A DNA stretch of 64,000 nucleotides from Pseudomonadota bacterium (GCA_023391375.1 JAEWBB010000021.1:62001-126000), one strand, 5' to 3'. Shown: positions 33,113-40,919, counted from the first letter of the stretch. Numbers and translations are program-made. The notes: a model not told the origin generated them from the sequence alone.

Positions 33113-34002
33113 CCCAACGCTGCGGCCTCGTCGCCGTCCTCGGTGCGCCCAACGCGGGCAAGTCGACCCTCGTCAATGCGCTGGTCGGCCAGAAAGTCGC
33201 GATCGTCAGCCCCAAGGCGCAGACGACGCGCGCGCGCCTGATGGGCATCGCATTGGACGGCGACAGCCAGATGCTGCTGGTCGATACGCCCGGCATCTTC
33301 AATCCCAACCGCCGGCTTGACCGGGCGATGGTCAAGGCTGCCTGGGAAGGCGCCGAGGACGCCGACCGCGTGCTGCTGGTGATCGACGCCGCGGCCAAGG
33401 TCGGTCAGCGGGTCGAGCAGGTGCTCGAAGGCGTCGAGGCCCGCAGCGAACCCAAAATCCTCGTCCTCAACAAGGTCGATATTGCCAAGAAGGACGACCT
33501 CCTCGCGCTCGCTACCCGCCTCAACGAGCGGCTGAAGCCCGAGCAGATCTTCATGGTGTCCGCCTCGACCGGCGACGGCGTCGCCGACGTGAAGGCCTAC
33601 CTTGCCAACGCCATGCCCGAGGGGCCTTGGCACTTCCCCGAGGACCAGCTCACCGACGCCACCGACCGCATGGTCGCGAACGAGCTGACCCGCGAGCAGC
33701 TCTACCTCCAGCTCCACGCCGAGGTGCCCTATTCGGCCGCGGTCGAGACGGAGAAGTGGGAGGACCGCCGCGACGGATCGACCGCCATCCACCAGCAGAT
33801 CCTGATCGAGCGCGAGAGCCAGAAGGCGATCGTCGTCGGCAAGGGCGGCGCGCGGTTGAAAGCTATCGGCCAGGCAGCGCGCGAGGCGATCGGCGAGCAC
33901 TTGGGCCGCAAGGTGCACTTGTTCCTGCACGTGAAGGTCAACCCACGCTGGAGCGAGGACCGCTCGCTTTACGAGGACATCGGGCTCGACTGGTCCGAAT
34001 AG
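33109..34002 (+). CDS. era: GTPase Era
   Basis: Ras-like GTPase that binds the 3' end of 16S rRNA and assists small-subunit assembly. The 297-residue protein has G1 G-A-P-N-A-G-K-S-T, G3 D-T-P-G, G4 N-K-V-D and G5 S-A-S-T, then a KH domain with V-V-G-K-G-G-A-R-L-K. ATG 33109 overlaps rnc by four bases; a much longer frame upstream only reads rnc out of phase. The last 34 bases overlap the convergent sirtuin gene. Confidence 0.97.
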   Translation: MTQRCGLVAVLGAPNAGKSTLVNALVGQKVAIVSPKAQTTRARLMGIALDGDSQMLLVDTPGIFNPNRRLDRAMVKAAWEGAEDADRVLLVIDAAAKVGQRVEQVLEGVEARSEPKILVLNKVDIAKKDDLLALATRLNERLKPEQIFMVSASTGDGVADVKAYLANAMPEGPWHFPEDQLTDATDRMVANELTREQLYLQLHAEVPYSAAVETEKWEDRRDGSTAIHQQILIERESQKAIVVGKGGARLKAIGQAAREAIGEHLGRKVHLFLHVKVNPRWSEDRSLYEDIGLDWSE

Positions 34003-34697
34003 GCCAAGACTTCATCGACCCACGCCGGCACTTCCACGCTGGCCGGACCGTATCGCCGCTCGTCGAAGAACAAGCTGCCCTGGCTCGGCTCGAGGTTGAT
34101 CTCCAGCGTCCGCGCGCCGCAATAGCGCGCGGTCTGGACGAAGCCGGCGGCGGGATAGACGGCGCCCGACGTGCCGATCGATACGAACAGGTCGGCGTCG
34201 CGAACCGCGGCCTCGATGCGGTCCATGTCGTACGGCATCTCGCCGAACCAGACGATGTCGGGCCGGACCTGGCCCGCCGAACCGCACGACGGACAAGTCG
34301 CGGCCTCGCCCATCGGCCCGACCCATCCGCTGCGCGTATCGCAGGCGAGGCACCATCCGCTGTTCAGTTCGCCATGCATGTGGAGCAGCCGCCTGGCCCC
34401 TGCCCGCTCATGCAGGTCGTCGACGTTCTGCGTGACCAGCAGCAATTCGCCCGGCCATTCAGCGTCGAGCCGGGCGAGCGCTTCGTGCGCGGCATTGGGC
34501 ACCACTTCCGTCAGCCGTGCTCGCCGCGCATCGTAGAAGCGGTGCACCAATCCGGGATCGCGGACGAAGGCTTCGGGCGTCGCAACATCCTCGACCGGGT
34601 GGTCTTCCCACAGGCCGTCGGCCGCGCGGAACGTGCGAATGCCGCTTTCGGCGCTGATCCCCGCACCGGTCAGGATGACGATGTTGCGGACGCTCAT
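33969..34697 (-). CDS. cobB: NAD-dependent protein deacylase (sirtuin, CobB type)
   Basis: Removes acetyl or succinyl groups from lysines using NAD. The 242-residue protein has the sirtuin motifs G-A-G-I-S-A-E-S-G-I, T-Q-N-V-D-D-L-H with the NAD-binding residues, the catalytic histidine in L-H-M-H-G-E-L, and a zinc knuckle of four cysteines (C-L-A-C ... C-P-S-C). The Y and R after G-I-R-T-F-R that define class III deacylase preference are not fully clear. The 3' end overlaps era. Its start overlaps the following small membrane-protein gene. Confidence 0.94.
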   Translation of the reverse strand: MSVRNIVILTGAGISAESGIRTFRAADGLWEDHPVEDVATPEAFVRDPGLVHRFYDARRARLTEVVPNAAHEALARLDAEWPGELLLVTQNVDDLHERAGARRLLHMHGELNSGWCLACDTRSGWVGPMGEAATCPSCGSAGQVRPDIVWFGEMPYDMDRIEAAVRDADLFVSIGTSGAVYPAAGFVQTARYCGARTLEINLEPSQGSLFFDERRYGPASVEVPAWVDEVLAYSDQSSPMSS

Positions 34698-34933
34698 TCC
34701 GACATGCGGCGGCGGTGGTACTGCGAACGCTGGACGATGCCGATGACCGATAGTACCGCCCCCGCCGCCAGGCAGGCATAGGCAACCGTCGGCTGCGCCG
34801 GCACCAGGAGGAGCAGGATCAGGCTGACGGTCAGGAACGCCACCGCGGCAAAGCGGACGGGCCGCGCCACGCCGTGCAATTCGCGGCGGTAGGCGCTGCG
34901 CTGTTCCGGGTCGCTGAGATCGGGTCGGGCCAT
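34694..34933 (-). CDS. Small two-helix membrane protein of unknown function
   Basis: A 79-residue protein with an Asp/Arg-rich cytoplasmic N-terminus (P-D-L-S-D-P-E-Q-R-S-A-Y-R-R-E-L) and two membrane helices (about 26-45 and 47-67) followed by a basic tail R-S-Q-Y-H-R-R-R. Orientation by the positive-inside rule puts both ends in the cytoplasm. Its stop overlaps the cobB ATG by four bases, so they form an operon with this gene first. ATG 34933 is preferred; an extension to 34975 is not conserved-looking. Function unknown. Confidence 0.7.
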   Translation of the reverse strand: MARPDLSDPEQRSAYRRELHGVARPVRFAAVAFLTVSLILLLLVPAQPTVAYACLAAGAVLSVIGIVQRSQYHRRRMSE

Positions 34934-34980
34934 GCGACCGACAGAACCATAGCCAGGGGCCGGCCGCAAGTTCACGCCAT

Positions 34981-34994
34981 TGACATAAATGTCA
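34981..34994. promoter_or_regulatory. Palindromic operator candidate TGACAT-AA-ATGTCA
   Basis: Two perfect 6-base inverted arms around AA, 19 bases upstream of the thioesterase ATG and inside the 80-base gap between divergent genes. The preceding base completes TTGACA, so the site overlaps a possible -35. Such symmetric sites bind dimeric regulators (TetR, MerR or GntR types are known for acyl-CoA genes in this class). Confidence 0.5.
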
Positions 34995-35013
34995 GTTATG
35001 GCAGGGTTGCACC

Positions 35014-35406
35014 ATGGCGAGCGAAGCCTTCCACCACCCGGTGCCGATCCGGCCCGACGACATCGACCACATGGGTCATGTCAACAATAGCGTGTACCTG
35101 AAGTGGGTGCAGGACGCGGTGGTGCGCTATTGGGAGACCCTGGCCCCGCCCGACGCGGTGGCCCGCCACCTGTGGGTCGCCTTGCGCCATGAAATCGCCT
35201 TTCGCCGTCCGACTTTCCTCGACGATGTCGTCGTCGCCGACGTGATCGCCGAACGGATGGAGGGCGCGAAGGCCTATTTCACCACCATCATCAAGCGCGG
35301 CGAGACCGTGCTGGCGGAAGTCCAGTCGACCTGGTGCTGCCTCGACGCGGTGACCAAGCGCCCTGCCCGCCTGGCCCGCGAGATTGCGCAGAAGTTCACC
35401 GGCTGA
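35014..35406 (+). CDS. Acyl-CoA thioesterase, 4-hydroxybenzoyl-CoA/YbgC-FadM type
   Basis: A 130-residue hotdog-fold hydrolase of acyl-CoA. The family signature D-I-D-H-M-G-H-V-N-N-S-V-Y-L at residues 16-29 includes the catalytic-type aspartate and the conserved H-V-N-N. The protein is of normal length. Upstream lies a perfect palindrome that may control it. The gene is followed after 14 bases by the DUF72 gene on the same strand. The physiological acyl substrate is not readable. Confidence 0.88.
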   Translation: MASEAFHHPVPIRPDDIDHMGHVNNSVYLKWVQDAVVRYWETLAPPDAVARHLWVALRHEIAFRRPTFLDDVVVADVIAERMEGAKAYFTTIIKRGETVLAEVQSTWCCLDAVTKRPARLAREIAQKFTG

Positions 35407-35420
35407 TTTAAGCTTGGCGG

Positions 35421-36179
35421 ATGAGCGACGCGCGCATCCGGATCGGCATCGGCGGCTGGACCTACCCGGAATGGCGCGGGCTGTTCTACCCGCCCGGCCT
35501 CGCCCATGCGAAGGAGCAGGCCTACGCCGCGTCGACATTCGGCGCGATCGAGATCAATTCAACCTTCTACAGTCGCCAGTCGCCGGCAAGCTGGACCAAA
35601 TGGGCCGCGGCGGCACCCGACGGGTTCGAATATGCGATTAAGGGCTCACGGTTCATCGTCACACGGCCCCAGCTGGCCGACGCCGGCGAGGGTATCGGCA
35701 ATTTCTACGCACAGGGCCTGGAATGCCTGGGCGACAAGCTGGGGCCGACGCTATGGACCCTCGCCCGCCACCGCCAGTTCGACGCCGACGACATTGCCGC
35801 CTTCCTCGACCTGCTGCCGGCGAAGTTGGGAGACTTGCCGCTCCGTCATGTGATCGAACCCCGGCACGAAACGTTTCGCGACGAGAAGTTCGCCACCCTT
35901 TGCCGTGATCGCGGCGTCGCGGTGGCGTATGGCGACGACGACGAGTTCCCCTTGCTCGACCTCGACACGGCATCGTTCCGCTACGCGCGATTGCAGCGGA
36001 TGAACGACGCCATCGAGGCGGGTTATGACGGACAGGCGCTCGATCGGTTCGCGGCCCTTGCCAGCGAATGGCAAAGCAAAGGCCGCGACGGGTACATTTT
36101 CCTTATCAACGGGGCGAAACGCCGCGCACCGGCTGCGGCAATCGCCTTGCAGGAGCGGCTGGGCATCTCGCCCGCCTGA
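35421..36179 (+). CDS. DUF72 domain-containing protein
   Basis: A 252-residue TIM-barrel protein of the DUF72 family (YecE). It has the characteristic opening I-R-I-G-I-G-G-W-T-Y-P-E-W-R-G-L-F-Y-P, then E-I-N-S-T-F-Y and the F-A-I-K-like Y-A-I-K-G-S-R-F-I-V strand, and closes with the Y-I-F-L-I-N-G-A-K segment. The activity of the family is unknown. ATG 35421 directly follows a TAAGCT sequence by six bases, compatible with a leaderless start, though the -35 is weak. dapB follows 15 bases later. Confidence 0.9.
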   Translation: MSDARIRIGIGGWTYPEWRGLFYPPGLAHAKEQAYAASTFGAIEINSTFYSRQSPASWTKWAAAAPDGFEYAIKGSRFIVTRPQLADAGEGIGNFYAQGLECLGDKLGPTLWTLARHRQFDADDIAAFLDLLPAKLGDLPLRHVIEPRHETFRDEKFATLCRDRGVAVAYGDDDEFPLLDLDTASFRYARLQRMNDAIEAGYDGQALDRFAALASEWQSKGRDGYIFLINGAKRRAPAAAIALQERLGISPA

Positions 36180-36194
36180 GGGTATCGGGAAAAC

Positions 36195-36908
36195 ATGCGC
36201 ACCTCCGACCAGCCGATCCGCCTCTCGCTCTACGCTCCCGACGGCAAGATGGGTCGGGCGATTGTCGCAGCTGTCAAGGCCGATGCCGGTTTCGCCATCG
36301 ACCCGGATCATGGCGACGCCCTTATCGATTTCTCCGCGCCCGACGCCCTTCGGGGCAGCCTCGACCGGGCGATCAGCGGCGGCATTCCGCTGCTGGTCGG
36401 CACTACCGGCCTCGACGAAGGGCACGACGCGCTGATCGCCGATGCGGCGCGGACCATCCCCATCCTCAAGGCGGCGAACACGTCCCTTGGTGTCGCGCTC
36501 CTTACCGACCTCGTCGAACGTGCCGCCCGGGTGCTGGGCCGCGAGGACTGGGACATCGAGATCGTCGAGGCGCACCATCGCAGGAAAGCCGACGCACCGT
36601 CCGGCACCGCGCTTCACCTCGGCACCGCCGCGGAGCGTGGGCGCCGCGAGGACTGCAAGGAAGAATTGGGCCGCTCGGGAACGGGCCTCGCTCGCGAGAC
36701 CGGATCGATCGGCTACGCCGCGGTGCGCGGCGGCACGGTCGCCGGGGACCATGACGTCCTCTTCCTCGGCCCCGAAGAGCGCTTGATCCTCTCCCACCGC
36801 GCCGAGAGCCGGGCGATCTTCGCCCGGGGCGCGCTCGCCGCGGCGCGCTTCCTCGTCGGCAAGCCCGCCAGCCTTTATTCGATGCGCGACGTGATCGAAG
36901 CGGCGTGA
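36195..36908 (+). CDS. dapB: 4-hydroxy-tetrahydrodipicolinate reductase
   Basis: NAD(P)H-dependent reductase in the diaminopimelate/lysine pathway, needed for peptidoglycan. The 237-residue protein has a dinucleotide loop (A-P-D-G-K-M-G-R, residues 15-22), G-T-T-G-L and the catalytic E-A-H-H-R-R-K-A-D-A-P-S-G-T-A. It is a little shorter than E. coli DapB, mainly in the first Rossmann strands. A GGAAAA-type ribosome site precedes ATG 36195. The nth GTG overlaps its stop by four bases. Confidence 0.95.
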   Translation: MRTSDQPIRLSLYAPDGKMGRAIVAAVKADAGFAIDPDHGDALIDFSAPDALRGSLDRAISGGIPLLVGTTGLDEGHDALIADAARTIPILKAANTSLGVALLTDLVERAARVLGREDWDIEIVEAHHRRKADAPSGTALHLGTAAERGRREDCKEELGRSGTGLARETGSIGYAAVRGGTVAGDHDVLFLGPEERLILSHRAESRAIFARGALAAARFLVGKPASLYSMRDVIEAA

Positions 36909-37579
36909 AGAAAGCCGACGTTTTCGAATTCTTCCGCCGGCTGGCGGAGGCCAACCCGTCGCCCGAGACCGAGCTTGAATTCGGCAATCCCTACCAGCTG
37001 GTGGTGGCGGTAGCGCTGTCGGCGCAGTCGACCGACGTCGGCGTCAACAAGGCCACCCGCGCGCTGTTCGCCAAAGTGAAGACGCCCGCGCAAATGCTCG
37101 CGCTCGGCGAGGAAGGCCTCAGGGAGCACATCAAGACCATCGGCCTGTTCAACACCAAGGCCAAGAACGTCATCGCCGCCGCGCGAATGCTGGTCGACGA
37201 ATTCGGCGGCGAGGTGCCGGAAAACCGGGAGAGCCTTGAGCGCTTGCCCGGCGTCGGGCGCAAGACGGCCAACGTCGTCCTCAATTGCGCTTTCGGCCAG
37301 GAAACCTTCGCGGTCGACACCCACATCTTCCGCGTCGCCAACCGCACGGGCCTCGCCAAGGGAAAGACCGTCCTCGCAATCGAACTGAAGCTGGAAAAAG
37401 TCGTGCCCGCGCCGTTTCGGTTCGGCGCGCACCACTGGCTGATCTTGCACGGCCGGTACGTCTGCAAAGCCCGCACGCCGGAGTGCTGGCGCTGCCCGGT
37501 GGCCGACCTCTGCGCATACAGGCCGAAGACCTTGGCGCCCCGCAAAAAAATGCAAGAATCAGCCGAAAACGTCACATAA
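36905..37579 (+). CDS. nth: Endonuclease III
   Basis: DNA glycosylase/AP lyase for oxidised pyrimidines. The 224-residue protein has the helix-hairpin-helix L-P-G-V-G-R-K-T-A-N with the catalytic K120, the catalytic D138 in F-A-V-D-T-H-I-F, and the 4Fe-4S loop C-x6-C-x2-C-x5-C near the C-terminus, all in the positions of the E. coli enzyme. Start GTG 36905 overlaps the dapB stop. Its last codons overlap the first repeat of a Pho-box-like array. Confidence 0.97.
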   Translation: MKKADVFEFFRRLAEANPSPETELEFGNPYQLVVAVALSAQSTDVGVNKATRALFAKVKTPAQMLALGEEGLREHIKTIGLFNTKAKNVIAAARMLVDEFGGEVPENRESLERLPGVGRKTANVVLNCAFGQETFAVDTHIFRVANRTGLAKGKTVLAIELKLEKVVPAPFRFGAHHWLILHGRYVCKARTPECWRCPVADLCAYRPKTLAPRKKMQESAENVT

Positions 37580-37608
37580 TTGTCATACGCTGTCTTCGAA
37601 CCGTCACG
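37569..37608 (+). promoter_or_regulatory. Tandem GTCA repeats with 10-11 base spacing (Pho-box-like)
   Basis: GTCA-type half sites begin at 37571, 37582, 37592 (GTCT) and 37603, spaced 11, 10 and 11 bases. This helical phasing on one strand matches the direct-repeat layout of PhoB/OmpR-family sites, and the first pair resembles CTGTCAT-N4-CTGTCAT. It lies upstream of the small secreted protein gene. Confidence 0.4.
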
Positions 37609-37633
37609 GTGATTTCATAAACCGTGGCGTTCG
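37597..37633. repeat. Inverted repeat downstream of nth
   Basis: A two-part stem: outer 5-base arms CGAAC/GTTCG and inner 6-base arms CACGGT/ACCGTG around a 10-base loop, perfect on both strands. No T-run follows, so it is not a clear intrinsic terminator; it overlaps the last of the GTCA repeats. Confidence 0.55.
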
Positions 37634-37757
37634 AGTCACTCTCTGCCGTCAGAGGGGAAAATCGGAACCATTCGGCGCGTTTTCCAGTGACATTGTGTGA
37701 CAGTGACTTGGCACAGGCGTAATTCCGGTCCTGAAGATATCCGGAAAGGAAACGCCC

Positions 37758-38096
37758 ATGATCATCCTCGCGATCGCTGCCTTCGCTGCCGACGCCGTCC
37801 CGCCGCAGGTCGCCCAGCCCACGCCCGGCGCCGCCGCCATCCTGTCGTCCGACTTCTCGGCCGCGGAATCGCAGATTCGCGCCTCGTCGACCACGCAGTT
37901 CGATGCGGGCCGTGACATCAATCTCGGCATCATCCTTGCCAAGACCGGCAAGACGGCGGAAGCCGAGGGCCGGTTCATGGCGGTGCTCAACCATGACGAG
38001 CAGACGGTGAAAGTCGCCAGCGGCGCCGAATTGTCCTCGCACGACGTCGCCCGCACCGCGCTGATGCAGCTGCACCGCGGCAACCTGTTGAAGTAA
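37758..38096 (+). CDS. Small exported protein with a TPR-like helical core, unknown function
   Basis: A 112-residue protein with a short hydrophobic start (M-I-I-L-A-I-A-A-F-A-A-D-A) that looks like a weak signal peptide, followed by two or three amphipathic helices; A-G-R-D-I-N-L-G-I-I-L-A-K-T-G-K-T-A-E-A-E-G-R-F reads like one TPR unit. I do not recognise a named family, but such proteins recur in sphingomonads. A strong AAAGGAAA ribosome site lies six bases before ATG 37758. The 178-base upstream region carries GTCA and GTGACA repeats that suggest regulated expression. Confidence 0.7.
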   Translation: MIILAIAAFAADAVPPQVAQPTPGAAAILSSDFSAAESQIRASSTTQFDAGRDINLGIILAKTGKTAEAEGRFMAVLNHDEQTVKVASGAELSSHDVARTALMQLHRGNLLK

Positions 38097-38099
38097 GCG

Positions 38100-39131
38100 C
38101 TAGCTCCAGCGCCGTTCGAAGCGCGGGCTGAGGCCGGTCAGCAGTTCATATTGCGCCAGGCCGGTCGCTTCCGATGCCGCGACCAGGTCATAGTCCATCG
38201 ATACCCAGTCGCCTTCGCGAAGTCCGGGCGCGGCCGAGCAGTCGGCGACGACCAGGTCCATGCTGACGCGGCCGATCAGCGGCAAGGTGGCGTTGCCGGC
38301 ATAGGCCTTGCCCTTGCCGGTGAAGCTGCGCAGGTAGCCGTCCGCATAGCCGAGGTTGATCACGGCCGCCTCGGTGTCGGCCTCTGCGGTCCACGTCGCG
38401 CCGTACCCTACGGTCTCGCCAGCCTTCACGCGGCGTCTCTGGAGCACCTCGGCCTCGGGCAGGACGACGGGCGCGATGTGGCCCTCCGCCTCGATGCGCG
38501 GAATGCCGCCGTAAAGCGCGATCCCGGGCCGCGTGAGATTGAAGCCATATTCCTGGCCGAGGCAAATGCCAGCCGAGTTGGCGAGGCTGGCCCGGCGGGC
38601 GGGGAGCGCCGCCCTGACTGCGCGGAAGCGGTCGAGCTGGACCGCATTCATCGAGCTGTTTTCGTCGGCGCAGGCCAGGTGGCTCATCACCGTGTCGATC
38701 ACCAGCCCGTCGGCGACATGGAGTTCGTCCGCGCGTATGCCCAGCCGGTTCATGCCCGTATCGACCATCACATGGCATGGTTTTGAGTGGGCACCCTGCT
38801 TCCAGCGCGCGATCTGTTCGGCGGTGTTGAGGACTGGTGTCGCCAGCCCGGCAGACGCCGCTTCCATATCGTCCGGTCCGATGCCGTGCAGGACCGACAA
38901 GCTGACGCCGTCGGGGAGACGACCGATCGCCTCGGCCTCTGCCCAGGTCGACACGAAGAAGTCGCGGCAGCCTGCCTCGGCCAGGCGTTTCACGACTTCG
39001 ACTGCGCCTAGCCCATAAGCGTCGGCCTTTACCGCGGCCCCGGCCGGCGCGCCGCCGACGCGGTCGAGCCATCGCCAGTTGGCGACGAGGGCGGCACTGT
39101 CCAGGCGGAGGCGGAGGGCGTGGTGGGTCAC
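38100..39131 (-). CDS. alr: Alanine racemase
   Basis: PLP enzyme making D-alanine for peptidoglycan. The 343-residue protein has the PLP lysine K35 in A-A-V-K-A-D-A-Y-G-L-G and the second catalytic tyrosine in V-G-Y-G-A-T-W, with the C-terminal beta domain containing G-R-V-S-M-D-L-V-V. The start codon is GTG 39131. A leaderless-type promoter precedes it inside the end of the GFA gene. It converges with the small exported protein gene, three bases apart. Confidence 0.95.
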   Translation of the reverse strand: MTHHALRLRLDSAALVANWRWLDRVGGAPAGAAVKADAYGLGAVEVVKRLAEAGCRDFFVSTWAEAEAIGRLPDGVSLSVLHGIGPDDMEAASAGLATPVLNTAEQIARWKQGAHSKPCHVMVDTGMNRLGIRADELHVADGLVIDTVMSHLACADENSSMNAVQLDRFRAVRAALPARRASLANSAGICLGQEYGFNLTRPGIALYGGIPRIEAEGHIAPVVLPEAEVLQRRRVKAGETVGYGATWTAEADTEAAVINLGYADGYLRSFTGKGKAYAGNATLPLIGRVSMDLVVADCSAAPGLREGDWVSMDYDLVAASEATGLAQYELLTGLSPRFERRWS

Positions 39132-39138
39132 GCGCCCT

Positions 39139-39167
39139 GCCCTAGTCGGCGGGACCGGAGGCGTCGA
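39139..39167 (-). promoter_or_regulatory. Predicted leaderless promoter of alr
   Basis: Minus strand TCGACG (39162-39167), 17-base spacer, TAGGGC (39139-39144), seven bases to the GTG start. The -10 overlaps the stop codon of the GFA-family gene. Confidence 0.45.
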
Positions 39168-39525
39168 GGGCCGCTTTCGCGCGTTCCCAGTTTTTCCCGT
39201 CGAACGGCTCGATCGCGAGGTCGGGCCGTTCGTCGAGGGCGTTCGCGTTGACGCTCCACGCCTCCGGGTGGCTGCGCGGCTGGTAAAAGCTCTTTACCCC
39301 GCAGACCGAGCAGAAGAGATGGTTCGCCGCGCCGGATCCGAAGCGGTAGCTGGTCAGCTTGTCCTCTCCGCTCTCAAGGCCGAATTCTTCGTGCGGGACG
39401 ATCAGGTGGAGGAAACCGGTCGCGCTGCAGATCGAGCAGTTGCAGGACAGCGCCGGGACCGGCGCCTCACCCAACTCACAGGAAAAACGAACCGCGCCGC
39501 AGTGGCATCCGCCTTGAGCTCTCAT
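39142..39525 (-). CDS. GFA family (Mss4-like zinc) protein
   Basis: A 127-residue protein of the glutathione-dependent formaldehyde-activating (GFA) family. It begins G-G-C-H-C-G-A-V-R-F and has the further zinc ligands C-N-C-S-I-C and F-C-S-V-C-G-V-K, giving the two-zinc Mss4-like fold. The family name comes from one member; most members have no shown formaldehyde activity. ATG 39525 begins at the conserved part; an extension to 39561 crosses a predicted promoter. It ends ten bases before alr on the same strand. Confidence 0.88.
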   Translation of the reverse strand: MRAQGGCHCGAVRFSCELGEAPVPALSCNCSICSATGFLHLIVPHEEFGLESGEDKLTSYRFGSGAANHLFCSVCGVKSFYQPRSHPEAWSVNANALDERPDLAIEPFDGKNWERAKAALDASGPAD

Positions 39526-39532
39526 GCTTGGC

Positions 39533-39561
39533 GTGATGCGCCGGGCGCGGTTCGCGGTCAA
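39533..39561 (-). promoter_or_regulatory. Possible promoter of the GFA-family gene
   Basis: Minus strand TTGACC (39556-39561), 17 bases, CATCAC (39533-39538), seven bases to ATG. The -35 is good and the -10 poor, so the call rests on geometry shared with other leaderless genes here. Confidence 0.35.
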
Positions 39562-39882
39562 TCAGCGGGTGGCCACTTGGATCGGCCGCGCGGTGTCGAG
39601 ATTTGCAATGTGCTCATCCGCCGCCGCCCTGGCCTTGCCGAGCGCGGCGACCTTGCAGGCGCGGACGTCATTGCGGCCTTCGAGGTCGATGTCGGCGGCC
39701 CTTCCGCAAACATCGCGGGCAGCACCGGCAAGTCGCCGGTCGAGGGTCGCCCGACCCGCCTCGCTCGACAAGTCGAGGTCGGCGGTGACGACGGTCCGGC
39801 TTTCGACCGGGAGCGGCTCGGCGGCGATGGCGGGAAAGGCGGCGCCCAGCGCCAGCGGAAACAGGAACATCATCTTGGTCAT
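39562..39882 (-). CDS. UrcA family protein
   Basis: A 106-residue exported protein with a signal peptide (residues 1-20, ending A-I-A-A) and the UrcA-type domain: V-V-T-A-D-L-D-L-S-S-E-A-G-R-A-T-L-D-R-R followed by A-A-R-D-V-C-G-R and R-A-C-K-V-A, where the two cysteines probably form one disulfide. UrcA proteins are small periplasmic proteins of unknown role, common in sphingomonads and Caulobacterales. ATG 39882 follows GGGGA. It is transcribed divergently from the LysR gene, and a palindrome lies between them. Confidence 0.85.
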   Translation of the reverse strand: MTKMMFLFPLALGAAFPAIAAEPLPVESRTVVTADLDLSSEAGRATLDRRLAGAARDVCGRAADIDLEGRNDVRACKVAALGKARAAADEHIANLDTARPIQVATR

Positions 39883-39964
39883 ATCGCATCCCCTTTGGGT
39901 TTCGGTGCGACCGACCATTTATGCCCGCATTTAAGTTTCCAAAAGCAACGTGTTTGCATTATGG

Positions 39965-39982
39965 TTCTGCAAAGTTGCAGAA
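39965..39982. promoter_or_regulatory. Perfect 8-base palindrome TTCTGCAA-AG-TTGCAGAA, operator candidate
   Basis: Lies in the 131-base gap between urcA-family and LysR-family genes, 32 bases before the LysR ATG. Divergent position and dyad symmetry are typical for a LysR regulator binding site controlling itself and its neighbour. Confidence 0.55.
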
Positions 39983-40013
39983 TGCATCTGTAGGTCCGGC
40001 GGAGCATGCGTCG

Positions 40014-40916
40014 ATGATGACCGACTGGAACGACATCCGTTTCCTCGTGGCGGTGGCCGACTTGGGCAGCACCCTTGCCGCGTCGCGCATGCTGCGCGTC
40101 AGCCAGACCACGGTGGCAAGGAGATTGGCCGCACTTGAAGCCGCCACCGGCCTTGTCCTGTTCGACCGACACCAGGCGGGATATCGGCTGACGCCTGCCG
40201 GTGAGGCGCTGCTCGTCCATGCGCGCAGCGTGACCGAGGCAGCGGGCGATTTCGATGCGGCGGCGCGTGTCCAGCTTCGCGCCACGGCGGGCACGGTGCG
40301 GCTGACCGCCGAAGAAATCTTCGCCAACGATCTCCTCGCGCCTATGCTGGCCGACCTGCACGCGGCCCATCCGGAAATCCGTATCGAGGTCGAGTCGAGC
40401 AGCACCATTCGCGACCTCGGCGCCGGCGAGGCCGATATCGCCCTGCGCGGCACGGCGCACGAAGCGCCGGCTGGCGTGGTCGGCCGCCGGCTGTGCCGGA
40501 ACGACTGGACGCTCTACTGTTCGCGCGCTTACGCCGAACGTCACGGCGGCGTTCCCCGAACCAAGGCCGAATTGCGCCACCACGCCTTCGTCGGCGGCGG
40601 CGGCGGAAGCTTGTGGCGCGCCTACCAGGCTTTCCTTCGCGCGCACGGCCTGGAAAGCCAGGTCGCCATCCATCATCCCAGTTCGTCCGGCTTGCTGGCC
40701 AGCGTACGGTCAGGCTTCGGCGTCGGCGTCCTTCCGTGCATCATCGCCGATGGGGACGAGACCCTGGTTCGGTGCGTCCCGCCCAAGGCCGGCGCGGACG
40801 GCCAGCTATGGCTGCTGACCCACGACCGCGTCCGTCATTTCCCGCCTGTACGGACCGCGATCGATTTTCTGTACTTGCGGCTCAAGGACAGGGTCGAGGC
40901 GTTGCACCTCGACTAG
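40014..40916 (+). CDS. LysR family transcriptional regulator
   Basis: A 300-residue regulator with the LysR winged helix at residues 4-63 (F-L-A-V-A-like F-L-V-A-V-A-D-L-G-S, then V-S-Q-T-T-V-A-R-R-L-A-A-L-E recognition helix) and a periplasmic-binding-like effector domain (about 90-295). ATG 40014 or the adjacent ATG 40017 is the start; GGAG sits 10-13 bases before. By the usual LysR logic it should act on the divergent urcA-family gene through the palindrome at 39965-39982. The effector is unknown. It converges with glmS with a three-base gap. Confidence 0.88.
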   Translation: MMTDWNDIRFLVAVADLGSTLAASRMLRVSQTTVARRLAALEAATGLVLFDRHQAGYRLTPAGEALLVHARSVTEAAGDFDAAARVQLRATAGTVRLTAEEIFANDLLAPMLADLHAAHPEIRIEVESSSTIRDLGAGEADIALRGTAHEAPAGVVGRRLCRNDWTLYCSRAYAERHGGVPRTKAELRHHAFVGGGGGSLWRAYQAFLRAHGLESQVAIHHPSSSGLLASVRSGFGVGVLPCIIADGDETLVRCVPPKAGADGQLWLLTHDRVRHFPPVRTAIDFLYLRLKDRVEALHLD

Positions 40917-40919
40917 GAC

